Virus record (IMG/VR): IMGVR_UViG_3300008450_000222 | Span: 1-33,487 of that record | DNA: 33,487 nt | Source: a virus | Direction: 5' to 3' (one strand) | In this document: positions 25,360 through 32,403 of the stretch, one piece after another | How positions within the stretch are numbered: the first letter of the stretch is position 1 | Layout of the letters: every line of letters starts with the position of its first letter | Notes under the pieces: generated by a model | Seen by the model: only the letters and a program-made list of their open reading frames with translations | Databases searched by the model: none | What the model was told of the DNA's origin: nothing | Translations under genes and position numbers: made by a program

Positions 25360-27318
25360 CTATTGTAATGACGGGGTTCCCGCCGCAACCGCCGCTTCAG
25401 CCATAGGTAATGGACCGCTTGCTGCTGGTAGGGCTAATTGACCTAATTCACTTGGGGCTACTTGTGCGCCAAGTTCTGGTTGTGGCAATTGTGGGATTAC
25501 TGGTTCAGGAGCTTCAAGTGCATTTAGATCACTGATAAACTGACGGAATAACTCAAGTTTTTCTTCACCTTCACCAAGTTTCTTGCCTAATGCATAATAT
25601 TGTAGGCATAGCTTACGGGCTAATTGTAAATTATCAAGTGGATCTGGAGGGGTATATTCTGTATCCTCCAGCATCTTTTCAAAGATTTCTTTTAGATATT
25701 CATCTTGTGCTGTAGATAGGGTATTGTTTGCTTCAATATCAGGGAAGTTTAGCAATTCACGCTGTTCTACTGGATCTATTAGCCCACGCTTTACAAGATC
25801 ATCAATTGCTTCCAAACGCCCTGCTGGTTCAGTTGGTAGTGATGATGCAGGGAAAACACTGATTGTATAATCTTGTTCTTTTAGACGAATTTCTTTTAGG
25901 TCAAGAGCAGTTAATGTTTTAGGATTTGGATTTTTTACTGGATAATGACCAGCGTTGTTTTCAGCAATTTGACGGGCAACACTCATGCAGCATTTAGCCA
26001 CATCAACAAAGAATTGTTCTACATCTTGGCTGAATTCTTGGAAGCGTTCGCTTTCAATATTGTTATATTCAATAAGGGCTTTACCGCTGTTTAAGCCAGC
26101 AGGTTTTTGTGAGAATGCGCTTAATTGTGAAACACCGCTGATTTGATATGAGCGTTGGATAAGCGTATCTACCTGACGATAAAACTCTGGTGGTAAGATT
26201 GGTGGAGTAATATAGGTTGGTTGAGCGCCTGTATATTTTATAATAGTACCAATTTGGTTATTAAAGCTCTCAACTGGAATCTGCGAACCATTTTGTACGA
26301 GAATCTTATAGGAGCCAGCAAGATGGTATGAGCGTTGCATAACAGCAAGTAGCTTATTTAGCTCAAGCTGTGTGCTTTTTAATTGTTCTGCAAGGCTTTG
26401 GCTCCAATAGCCGCTAAATGGTTGAGTCCAAGAAACTCTTGAGAATGGGAAGCGTTTTTCCTTCCAATCACCATAATGCAGGATGCAATCTGGAACAGCA
26501 AGTAAATGCTTGCCTTCTTTCATATCCTCACCAGTGCCAAGATGCCAAGCTTCTAATATTTCTATTTGATCTGTTGCTGGACTTGTTTGGTGTAGATTGA
26601 TAGAAAACAATTGCATGCTTTCTGCAATCTTGTCACGCTTGTCAGGGTACATATCCATGAGGGCATCACGGGAAACAAGCTTTAGGCGATACATATGCGT
26701 TGGAGTGCCACCACCAACGCATTCCAATTCATCCAATAGGATTTCATATGGAATAACACGCTCAAGTTTTACACGGTCATTTTCGCTATAGGTATGGATA
26801 AAGCCATCACCAAATACAAGCGTATCACGAATAACTGAACGGCTAATGCTGTAAATATCGTTTTCCTGAAAGATGCCATCACTAAAATAGCCAAGCTTCT
26901 TTGCAGCCTTAACAGCTTTAAACCCACCAGCATTTGTTAGGAATCTGGCACGGGGTTTTATTTTACTGATCTTTGATAGTAGAGTATCGCAGTTGCTTTG
27001 AACGATATTCATCGTTAAACGATCTGGAAGTACCTGTGGTTGATTCCAAGAGGTTGTTTGGCTACGGAATAAGTTTGCAAAGTAATCTGTAATACCGTAT
27101 AATCTGGATTCTATTCTATATCGTGCAATACGGCTTTGAACATCAGGCTCCAATAGGGCAACCATTTGCTTAACGCCATCTAATACATCATAATCGCTGC
27201 CGCCCATCCACCAAATGCTTTGTGGGGAATAGTTGCTTGTGTCCTTTGTATTGCGAACAATTTTTTTATTTGCATTAACAGCTTTATCGCTGTTGTCTTT
27301 AAAACTCTTATAATCCAT
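25360..27318 (-). CDS. Portal protein
   Basis: 652 residues, GAGGA before the ATG. It lies between the large terminase and scaffold genes. The body has portal features seen in podoviruses: TMNIVQSNCDTLLSKI (about 103-118), RSVIRDTLVFGDGFIHTY (about 161-178), a beta 'wing', a long crown-side helix (SLAEQLKSTQLELNKLLAVMQRS, about 300-322), and SGVSQLSAFSQKPAGLNSGKAL (about 396-417), a motif I associate with this portal group. The C-terminal tail is Pro/Ala-rich. The dodecameric ring forms the DNA channel and binds the terminase and the adaptor. Confidence 0.88.
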   Translation of the reverse strand: MDYKSFKDNSDKAVNANKKIVRNTKDTSNYSPQSIWWMGGSDYDVLDGVKQMVALLEPDVQSRIARYRIESRLYGITDYFANLFRSQTTSWNQPQVLPDRLTMNIVQSNCDTLLSKISKIKPRARFLTNAGGFKAVKAAKKLGYFSDGIFQENDIYSISRSVIRDTLVFGDGFIHTYSENDRVKLERVIPYEILLDELECVGGGTPTHMYRLKLVSRDALMDMYPDKRDKIAESMQLFSINLHQTSPATDQIEILEAWHLGTGEDMKEGKHLLAVPDCILHYGDWKEKRFPFSRVSWTQPFSGYWSQSLAEQLKSTQLELNKLLAVMQRSYHLAGSYKILVQNGSQIPVESFNNQIGTIIKYTGAQPTYITPPILPPEFYRQVDTLIQRSYQISGVSQLSAFSQKPAGLNSGKALIEYNNIESERFQEFSQDVEQFFVDVAKCCMSVARQIAENNAGHYPVKNPNPKTLTALDLKEIRLKEQDYTISVFPASSLPTEPAGRLEAIDDLVKRGLIDPVEQRELLNFPDIEANNTLSTAQDEYLKEIFEKMLEDTEYTPPDPLDNLQLARKLCLQYYALGKKLGEGEEKLELFRQFISDLNALEAPEPVIPQLPQPELGAQVAPSELGQLALPAASGPLPMAEAAVAAGTPSLQ

Positions 27319-27321
27319 ACG

Positions 27322-27579
27322 CTATTCCTCTTTTTTGGTAGAATCGCAGCCGTGGAAACACTCACCAAGCTCGTTGCTTTCATAAAAGAAATGACCACAA
27401 GCCAATTTCTCTTTTGGAGCTTCATCTTCAAAGTTGCTTGGTTCCACTGTGCCAGCAATTGGGGCAGGAGAATCTAAAACAATTGAGCTTTCACCGCATG
27501 ACAAACTTTTAATGCCACTGCTACGCATCAAACTTACAAGTAGTTCTATATCAAGCTGAAGTATTTCTTTTATTTTCAT
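27322..27579 (-). CDS. Small protein with Cys/His cluster
   Basis: 85 residues from the ATG at 27579. A longer TTG start at 27606, three bases past the large-terminase stop, is possible but has no ribosome site. The N-terminal third (KEILQLDIELLVSLMRSSGI, then KSLSCGESSIVL) resembles small helical-plus-beta units next to terminase or portal genes in other phages. The C-terminal end (ACGHFFYESNELGECFHGC) has a CxH/CxxxC arrangement that could bind zinc. No function is known. It ends three bases before the portal start. Confidence 0.68.
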   Translation of the reverse strand: MKIKEILQLDIELLVSLMRSSGIKSLSCGESSIVLDSPAPIAGTVEPSNFEDEAPKEKLACGHFFYESNELGECFHGCDSTKKEE

Positions 27580-27584
27580 TTTAT

Positions 27585-27591
27585 TAATTAG
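27585..27591 (-). promoter_or_regulatory. CTAATTA element, 5 bases before the ATG at 27579
   Basis: It reads ACTAATTAA on the minus strand. There is no separate strong ribosome site between it and the ATG, so here it sits closer to the start codon than in most cases. Confidence 0.4.
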
Positions 27592-27609
27592 TTCCACAAA
27601 ACTCAAAAG

Positions 27610-29094
27610 TTAAGAAAATAAGTAATCGTTGCCTTCCAGTAGGATATTTTCATTTTCTTCTACCTTACGAAAGCGAGCATTAAGTTCTGCCCGTTCCCGC
27701 TCCAGATCACTCCCTATACGCTGCCAATCCTCAAGTGGTACGGAAGCATATGAATAACAAAAGCGATAGGCATATAGGGCTGCGTCAGCGGCATCAGGAT
27801 GGTAGGAACCATCTTCCTTGTAGATGCCCTTCTCAAGAGCTTTTTTATTCCATATTGTTTTATCCCACTCCTCAATTAAATGCAGATTAGCTGGAGGATA
27901 AACACGCAGCTTACCAGAAACAAAGGAGCTATTCATTATGCGTATAAACGAAACCTTATCCCGTTTATCTGCTGCTTGTAGTGGCAATCCATGATGCCGA
28001 ACAATTTCTTCTACAGCTTGACGATTTGCACCATCAACCACAAACTGATCTATTGGATAATCGTTCATCCATTCACGAATCTTATTTGCTGTGTCAGTGA
28101 TTGTTAAGCCACGCCATTTATCGCTTTTAACTATGTATGTGTGGGGATCATTTTCGTGATAGGCAAGCAGGGCAAACGCAGTTGCATCAGCAAAACCTAA
28201 ATCTATGCCAAGAACATAATTCCAACGCTTCCAACCATAATCTGGAAGGATGCCATCCCAAGCATTACGCTCGCTGTTATAACGATATATTTTACTGCTG
28301 TCATCAACAGTCCATTTGCCAAGGTAATGCTGTTGGAACCAGCTTTGTTCTTCAACAAAGGGATCAGCAGCCTTTAGCTCCGCTATTGTTTCCTCCCAAC
28401 CCTTACGCATAAATGGATTATCGTTTGTAGTCCAAGTAAATACAGTCCAACCCATACGATCAATCTTTTGTGGAGGGCTTACAGGAACATCACGGGTTAA
28501 TTCATAAAAGATTCCACCCTTGCGATCATCTGGAGTTCCTATAAGGCATATAGTGCCACCCAAGTCGGAGCAAGCAGGTTTTAATACTTTATAGATAAGG
28601 CTGTGTAGGTCAATTGTATAGGATGCTGCTTCGTCTATGATGCAAAGGGCATACTTCTTACCAAGTAATTTATCTTTCTCTGCTTCGCTGTCATCCACAC
28701 CAAGGATATAAATAATACTGCCGTTGTCAAGGGTAATTGTTAATTCAGTTTCATTATACTTGGCAGCAATACCGTATTTCTGTAGAATACTTTTAAATAC
28801 ATCCTGCCACATAATACGCTTTGCTTGATCACGGGTTAAACCAATATAAACGGAGCTTGTGCCTTTGCGTTCAATAGCAGTTTTTAAAAGATAAAGCCCC
28901 GCAGTATAGGACTTTGCCATACGGCGTGTCCCAAGCAGGGCTTTCATCTTACTTTTATGTTTTATAAAGCGTGTTTGGCAGGGAAAAGAATCACCTAATA
29001 TATCTGGATAGGTAGGATTGCTTATAAGGCTTTCTACAAGTTTGCGTTCTGCTGGTGTCAGCCTATCCCATATCTCTTCTAATTCTTCTATCAT
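27610..29094 (-). CDS. terL: Terminase large subunit (ATPase and nuclease)
   Basis: 494 residues. Packaging motor with an N-terminal ATPase and a C-terminal RNase-H-like nuclease. Walker A is GTRRMAKS at 55-62 (a variant with K61), Walker B is ALCIIDEA at 149-156 (D154 then catalytic E155), and CLIGTPDD at 183-190 is the coupling motif. The nuclease acidic residues are D298 (GIDLGFAD), D354 (VVDGA) and D437 (AADAALYAY). Start: the only in-frame ATG; the GGAGGG site is 15 bases upstream with CTAATTA between, an unusually long spacing. It begins the structural operon. Confidence 0.95.
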   Translation of the reverse strand: MIEELEEIWDRLTPAERKLVESLISNPTYPDILGDSFPCQTRFIKHKSKMKALLGTRRMAKSYTAGLYLLKTAIERKGTSSVYIGLTRDQAKRIMWQDVFKSILQKYGIAAKYNETELTITLDNGSIIYILGVDDSEAEKDKLLGKKYALCIIDEAASYTIDLHSLIYKVLKPACSDLGGTICLIGTPDDRKGGIFYELTRDVPVSPPQKIDRMGWTVFTWTTNDNPFMRKGWEETIAELKAADPFVEEQSWFQQHYLGKWTVDDSSKIYRYNSERNAWDGILPDYGWKRWNYVLGIDLGFADATAFALLAYHENDPHTYIVKSDKWRGLTITDTANKIREWMNDYPIDQFVVDGANRQAVEEIVRHHGLPLQAADKRDKVSFIRIMNSSFVSGKLRVYPPANLHLIEEWDKTIWNKKALEKGIYKEDGSYHPDAADAALYAYRFCYSYASVPLEDWQRIGSDLERERAELNARFRKVEENENILLEGNDYLFS

Positions 29095-29099
29095 ACTTA

Positions 29100-29106
29100 T
29101 AATTAG
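29100..29106 (-). promoter_or_regulatory. CTAATTA element between ribosome site and terL start
   Basis: It reads TCTAATTAT on the minus strand, placed between GGAGGG and the ATG at 29094, five bases from the latter. Transcription starting at or past it would yield an mRNA without that ribosome site. Confidence 0.4.
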
Positions 29107-29141
29107 ATGCCCTCCAACCTTTTCTCCTATTAAAGTTGCAT

Positions 29142-29489
29142 TTAATAAGAAACAGGAATACCACTTGCAGCAAGACGATCTAACATATCGTAATAAGCGG
29201 CATCACCTCCTACATTCTGCTGCATCTGCTTAACCATCTTTGGATTTCCCATAAGAATAATAGTTCCACGATGTGGAGGAAACTCTTTATTTATTGGAAG
29301 GTTCGCATCGTCCGCAACCCCAATACCACAGCCTTCGGTACTGGAGAATACAATTTTAACTTCTTTAGTTCCAAGCATAGAGTGCAACCAGTTTTGTGTA
29401 TGGGGATAATTGTGCTTACCATAGTGGCAATCAATAACTCTACCATCCGATCGGATTGCTGCGTAGCCATAAGTATTATTATTATTCAT
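29142..29489 (-). CDS. Early-type hypothetical protein, 115 residues
   Basis: Preceded by its own sigma-70 promoter (29552-29524) and GGAGAC, five to six bases before the ATG. The sequence contains GYAAIRSDGRVIDCHYG at about 8-24 and GCGIGVADDA at about 54-63, then a Met/Gln-rich stretch and ends in ASGIPVSY. No domain is recognised. Its leader (GGAGACAGGG-ATG) is almost the same as that of the next two upstream genes. The separate promoter and lack of homologue fit an early or host-takeover gene, which is inference. Confidence 0.72.
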   Translation of the reverse strand: MNNNNTYGYAAIRSDGRVIDCHYGKHNYPHTQNWLHSMLGTKEVKIVFSSTEGCGIGVADDANLPINKEFPPHRGTIILMGNPKMVKQMQQNVGGDAAYYDMLDRLAASGIPVSY

Positions 29490-29523
29490 CCCTGTCTCCT
29501 GCTGTGTGCCAGCTTATGTACCT

Positions 29524-29552
29524 ACTCTACCACTACTGCCCCTGCCTGTCAA
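29524..29552 (-). promoter_or_regulatory. Sigma-70 promoter for the 115-residue gene
   Basis: TTGACA, 17-base spacer, TAGAGT on the minus strand, with TGG just before the -10 (extended -10). The start would be near 29517, about 28 bases upstream of the ATG. Confidence 0.82.
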
Positions 29553-29803
29553 GCCTCGCCTTCAGCCAACTCCCAATCTAATTCAGTGCCAATACAAGGA
29601 TCTTCAGTGTCATCGTGAATAATTAATTTATTGTTCTTTTCATCCACCCATTCAAAGCTCCACATATAATCATGGATGCCCTTCTCCTTATCCTCAATAG
29701 CGTTTTCTTCCATGTATTCCTGAAGGAGTTCATCGGGAATATTGATTTCCCAAACCTTGTCATGCCTTACAAAATATGTTTCGTTAAGTGTGTATTTAGC
29801 CAT
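29549..29803 (-). CDS. Early-type very acidic hypothetical protein
   Basis: 84 residues with AGGGAGG about 11 bases before the ATG and its own promoter just upstream. 24 of 84 residues are Asp or Glu against 7 Lys/Arg, so the net charge is about -17. The N-terminus (YTLNETYFVRHDKVWEINIP) reads as beta strands, and the rest is Trp- and Glu-rich. Such small acidic early proteins can mimic DNA (T7 Ocr is the known case), but there is no sequence resemblance to Ocr. No family match. Confidence 0.72.
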   Translation of the reverse strand: MAKYTLNETYFVRHDKVWEINIPDELLQEYMEENAIEDKEKGIHDYMWSFEWVDEKNNKLIIHDDTEDPCIGTELDWELAEGEA

Positions 29804-29835
29804 CCCTTGTCGCCTCCCTGCGACCTACTGTACCT

Positions 29836-29864
29836 ACTATACCACCACGCTGCCCTGCGGTCAA
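29836..29864 (-). promoter_or_regulatory. Sigma-70 promoter for the acidic 84-residue gene
   Basis: TTGACC, 17-base spacer, TATAGT on the minus strand, with TGG before the -10. Its sequence is a diverged copy of the promoter at 29524-29552: TGTACCTACT-x-TACCAC is shared on the plus strand. Confidence 0.85.
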
Positions 29865-29871
29865 GGACTTC

Positions 29872-30117
29872 TTATGCACGATCCCAATACAGCTTACCCT
29901 TATCGCTTTCCCAATATATTGTTAATCCAGTTTCGTTGCTATAACGAATCATATTTTTTATTACACTACGCCATGTGTGGCAACCGATGCGCTCACCTAT
30001 AACTATCCAGTTCTGACTAACGCCAATCCATTTGGGATCTTCTCTATCTAATTTGTTCTGGATGTTTAATTCTTCTATTGTCTTGGTGATAATATTTTTC
30101 TTGTGTTCCCAACGCAT
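29872..30117 (-). CDS. Early-type hypothetical protein, 81 residues
   Basis: AGGAGGCAGGG lies just before the ATG. The protein is Trp-, Ile- and Lys-rich, with WIVIGERIGCHTWRSVIKNM at about 37-56 and a short beta end (LTIYWES, LYWDRA). No family is recognised. Its promoter (-35 30165-30160) lies in the control region. With the two following genes it forms a set of small genes, each with its own promoter and an almost identical leader, placed between the small and large terminase genes. Confidence 0.7.
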   Translation of the reverse strand: MRWEHKKNIITKTIEELNIQNKLDREDPKWIGVSQNWIVIGERIGCHTWRSVIKNMIRYSNETGLTIYWESDKGKLYWDRA

Positions 30118-30136
30118 CCCTGCCTCCTATAAGAAC

Positions 30137-30165
30137 AGTATGCCACAGCCCATGTGGGGAGTCAA
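30137..30165 (-). promoter_or_regulatory. Sigma-70 promoter for the 81-residue gene
   Basis: TTGACT, 17-base spacer, CATACT with TGG before the -10, on the minus strand. The start would be near 30130, about 13 bases before the ATG and just ahead of AGGAGG. Confidence 0.7.
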
Positions 30166-30179
30166 GCCCCATCTTCCAC

Positions 30180-30208
30180 TTGACACGCCGAAGGGGGCGT
30201 GGTATAGT
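30180..30208 (+). promoter_or_regulatory. Rightward consensus sigma-70 promoter 1
   Basis: TTGACA, 17 bases, TATAGT with TGG before the -10, one of the strongest matches in the window. It faces away from the early genes. The transcript would begin with a GGGGG-AACAGAA-CCCCC hairpin. No plus-strand gene follows. Confidence 0.85.
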
Positions 30209-30269
30209 GGGACAGGGGGAACAGAACCCCCATGTTCCTCACGCTCACCTATACAAATTATTTCCCTTC

Positions 30270-30298
30270 TTGACTCCCTGTGTCTCCTGTGGTATTCT
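30270..30298 (+). promoter_or_regulatory. Rightward sigma-70 promoter 2
   Basis: TTGACT, 17 bases, TATTCT with TGG before the -10. Its first transcribed bases (GGGGCAGGGGG then AAC) resemble those of promoter 1 (GGGACAGGGGG then AAC). The RNA would include the 12-bp stem-loop at 30364-30402. Confidence 0.75.
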
Positions 30299-30363
30299 TG
30301 GGGCAGGGGGGGAACCTTGTCCTATCCTGTGGCTATGACCACTGATATACAATATAAATAACT

Positions 30364-30402
30364 ATCCCTGCCAATCTCAACGGAGGCTCAATTGGCAGGG
30401 AT
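30364..30402. ncRNA. Strong stem-loop, candidate small-RNA element
   Basis: ATCCCTGCCAAT (30364-30375) and ATTGGCAGGGAT (30391-30402) are perfect reverse complements with a 15-base loop. The loop carries GGAGG on the plus strand and CCTCC on the minus strand, that is, a ribosome-site or anti-ribosome-site sequence exposed in a hairpin. A leftward promoter (30470-30442) would make an RNA of roughly 80 bases through it. That the hairpin ends the RNA is not certain, as the U-run is poor. Confidence 0.4.
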
Positions 30403-30441
30403 CTCTCCCCTTTACGGGGGCAACCGCTCTCCCATACTACC

Positions 30442-30470
30442 ATAATAGCCCCTTGGCACGGGGTTGTCAA
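30442..30470 (-). promoter_or_regulatory. Leftward sigma-70 promoter upstream of the stem-loop
   Basis: TTGACA, 17 bases, TATTAT on the minus strand. The start would be near 30435, just before a CCCC/GGGG hairpin and then the 12-bp stem-loop. It may also feed the early genes by read-through. Confidence 0.82.
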
Positions 30471-30547
30471 GCAGAATCTACACGAAATATAGGGGTTTAT
30501 ACAATTTTATTTTAGTGTTGCTTACAAAAACACTATAAAAATAGGGC

Positions 30548-30576
30548 TTGACAAGCGGTTGCATTCGTAATATACT
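30548..30576 (+). promoter_or_regulatory. Rightward consensus sigma-70 promoter 3
   Basis: TTGACA, 17 bases, TATACT. The start would be near 30583, about 40 bases before the 3' end of the small terminase gene, which is on the other strand. RNA from here is antisense to that gene unless it ends early. Confidence 0.8.
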
Positions 30577-30624
30577 GTAATATAAGGCAAATATTAATTT
30601 TCTTAATACTGAATACCATTCATT

Positions 30625-31167
30625 TTACTCTTCATCTAACCCTTCACGCTTACGGACTGCAACCACCAATTCCCTTAATTTACCTATTTTTTCTTCGTCT
30701 GTCATAATCTTTACTGCTACTTCCTGTCCCTCATTACCCATGTTGCACATACGGGCTAATATCTCCAAAGCTTTTATACGCCCTCCTAACTTAAAACTCA
30801 TCCGATCCCCATCTACTTGAACTTCACTTATTGCCATCCGTAGGGCTTCAGGCATCTCGCTAATAGGTTTTAAACTTTTACCCCTCATCATATCTTTGGG
30901 ATCTGCAAATGCCATAGCTTGTAAATTTTCTAGCGTCTTGCTTGCAATTCTTTCAAGGGCTATGGAGGGAACAAGGGCGTGTTTCTGGAATAGGGGTTCA
31001 TACTTCTTTTTTAGATTCCCTCCACGGGTTGCTGCTGTTGCTCTGCTTGCATTTGGGAAAGCTCCCTTGTATGCTTCAGTTGCACTTTGACCTTGGTATA
31101 GATTGTTGATAAACTTTTTATGTGTCTCTGGTAGTGCTATGTATTGGGGATCCTTTTCTATTGACAT
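30625..31167 (-). CDS. terS: Terminase small subunit
   Basis: 180 residues, with GAGGA before the ATG. It recognises phage DNA for packaging with TerL. The N-terminal part (HKKFINNLYQGQSATEAYKGAF, about 15-36, then a Ser/Arg/Ala-rich helix RATAATRGGNLKKKY, about 42-56) has the helix-turn-helix pattern of small terminases of the Terminase_2-like group. FKLGGRIKALEILARM (about 124-139) matches the 'K-AL-xL' oligomerisation helix of that group, and the C-terminus is charged. Here it is 1.5 kb from terL, separated by the control region and three small genes, rather than adjacent. Confidence 0.85.
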   Translation of the reverse strand: MSIEKDPQYIALPETHKKFINNLYQGQSATEAYKGAFPNASRATAATRGGNLKKKYEPLFQKHALVPSIALERIASKTLENLQAMAFADPKDMMRGKSLKPISEMPEALRMAISEVQVDGDRMSFKLGGRIKALEILARMCNMGNEGQEVAVKIMTDEEKIGKLRELVVAVRKREGLDEE

Positions 31168-31170
31168 GCT

Positions 31171-31380
31171 TTATTCCTCTTGCCAATATTGTATTGATGC
31201 TGGAGATATATAATATATTATTCCTTCTATGCTCTCCACTTTTATTATGCCGCCCTCTTGGCGTGTTATGGCTTTTACCAATCCTGTTGTGCGGCTTACC
31301 TTATCGGGTACGGTTGTTAGGCTGTTCTTATAGATTGGGGGTGGTAGGACAACATCTGTTTGCAATAATGTAATTTTCAT
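31171..31380 (-). CDS. Hypothetical protein, 69 residues
   Basis: It starts one base after the endolysin stop; GGAGAC, about 11 bases before the ATG, lies within the last endolysin codons, so translation is coupled. Alternating hydrophobic/polar residues (MKITLLQTDVVL; IIKVESIEGIIYYISP) suggest a small beta barrel. No family is recognised. It lies between lysis and packaging genes and shares their transcript. Confidence 0.72.
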   Translation of the reverse strand: MKITLLQTDVVLPPPIYKNSLTTVPDKVSRTTGLVKAITRQEGGIIKVESIEGIIYYISPASIQYWQEE

Positions 31381-31381
31381 T

Positions 31382-31960
31382 TTAGTTTGTCTCCGTTAAT
31401 ATCTTTAGTGCTTTCTCTGTTAGGGCTACTCGTTTGTCGTGATGAAGTTTTGCTGCACCATTAATTCGCTTTGTGATCTCGTCAAGATTCCATATATCAG
31501 CATAACCATTTAGATCTTTACCCTTCCAGTATTGTAGGGCTATGCGTGTGCTTATTTCGGGATCTTTTGCCCTTTCTGGATAGTTTATAAGATCAACTCC
31601 TATTTCGCTTCCATATTTGTTGTAGTTATAGCGACCTGTTATTTGTATGATGCCTCTGCCAATATACTTGACTCCGTCTCCAGATACATAATTTCCTAAA
31701 GTTTTACGACCTTCGTATAAAGTCCCTGTGGCTTCTTCTTTGTTGGTGGGATCTTTTTTGTTCCACTTGCTTGGTAATTCTTCATCGTATTTTAGTTCTC
31801 CCGATTCCACACCTATTTGTCCGAGGAATGCTGCTATGCGCTTTGGACTTGTCATACCGTATTGTGGGAACCATTCATTAAATGCCTTGCAGTATGTTCT
31901 TATCTTTGGCTTTCCTGCTGTTGGAAAGATTCTTCCAAGTTGATTTTCAGTTATTAACAT
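31382..31960 (-). CDS. GH19-type endolysin (chitinase-like lysozyme)
   Basis: 192 residues. I use the ATG at 31960, which has GGAGAG six bases upstream; an earlier in-frame start at 32011 would have no ribosome site and would overlap the preceding gene by 65 bases. The fold is that of GH19 chitinase-type phage endolysins, which cut the glycan strands of peptidoglycan. RIAAFLGQIGVESGEL (41-56) holds the catalytic Glu52; the second acid is probably Glu60 or Glu61; GDGVKYIGRGIIQITGRYNY (95-114) is the family's signature. No signal peptide or anchor is visible, so it needs a holin. Confidence 0.9.
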   Translation of the reverse strand: MLITENQLGRIFPTAGKPKIRTYCKAFNEWFPQYGMTSPKRIAAFLGQIGVESGELKYDEELPSKWNKKDPTNKEEATGTLYEGRKTLGNYVSGDGVKYIGRGIIQITGRYNYNKYGSEIGVDLINYPERAKDPEISTRIALQYWKGKDLNGYADIWNLDEITKRINGAAKLHHDKRVALTEKALKILTETN

Positions 31961-32402
31961 TTGTTCTCTCCAAGCAATATGGATTATAAATCCAGTTGCT
32001 GAATCTATCATCCTCTTTTAGTTTTGCTTCTACCCATATTGGTGAAGGGCGATGTGTGTATAGTAAATGTGTTCCGCCTAATTGACTTATTAGTTTGTTG
32101 GCTACTCCTGCACCACGATATGGATGCTTAACATAAATATAATGTATTGTGTTGTTGCCCTCGCCTACCATCCAACCATATATATGTTCTGGAGTGTCAC
32201 TATTAGCGGCAACTACAATCCAAGTATCTTCCCTTGCCAGTAGCCTGTCTATTCTATGGCGCTGTTCTATATTGTAGATTGGGGCAGGTATTGCCCTGCC
32301 CCATCCACTTTCTTTATAACTTTTCATCCAAGTGCTGTAAAGAAAAGCTTCATCACTGGTTGAGTCATAAGGTCTGATGCTTACTGAATCAATAAATTCC
32401 AT
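31947..32402 (-). CDS. GNAT-like acetyltransferase
   Basis: 151 residues, weak AGG site, overlapping the endolysin by 14 bases. HYIYVKHPYRGAGVANKLI (about 87-105) matches the acetyl-CoA-binding motif A (R/Q-x-x-G-x-G/A) of the GNAT fold, with the beta strand before it and the helix after. WIVVAANSDTPEHIYGWMVG (about 61-80) is the preceding beta hairpin. GNAT-like genes next to lysis genes occur in other podoviruses. Substrate unknown; the C-terminal part is atypical, so activity is not certain. Confidence 0.75.
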   Translation of the reverse strand: MEFIDSVSIRPYDSTSDEAFLYSTWMKSYKESGWGRAIPAPIYNIEQRHRIDRLLAREDTWIVVAANSDTPEHIYGWMVGEGNNTIHYIYVKHPYRGAGVANKLISQLGGTHLLYTHRPSPIWVEAKLKEDDRFSNWIYNPYCLERTNVNN

Positions 32403-32403
32403 A

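Larger units (their letters stand above)
30118..30624. other. Control region between small terminase and early genes
   Basis: 507 bases with no gene I can support. They hold five sigma-70-type promoters: three rightward (30180, 30270, 30548) and two leftward (30165 and 30470), all with 17-base spacers, a perfect 12-bp stem-loop (30364-30402), GGGGG/CCCCC and CCCC/GGGG small hairpins (30213-30229 and 30407-30419), and a 6-bp palindrome near 30513-30533. Any of pac/cos, origin or sRNA functions could share the space. Confidence 0.7.

Noticed and set aside
27580-27606. TTG start for the Cys/His small gene
   Set aside because: It has no ribosome site and would begin three bases after the terL stop. 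The ATG at 27579 is simpler, though neither has a strong site.
30032-30361. Plus-strand open frame of 109 codons across the control region
   Set aside because: It runs over two promoters and into a third, has no ribosome site, and its peptide is repetitive in Pro/Ser/Gly. The rightward promoters do not lie ahead of its start.
30510-30535. Hairpin AGTGTT/AACACT near 30513-30533 as a terminator
   Set aside because: Only six pairs, a nine-base loop, and no U-tract on either strand. It may be an operator but is not a terminator.
31961-32011. Longer endolysin start 17 codons upstream
   Set aside because: No ribosome site stands before it and it would lie inside the GNAT-like gene. The ATG at 31960 has GGAGAG at the right distance and begins the typical N-terminus.
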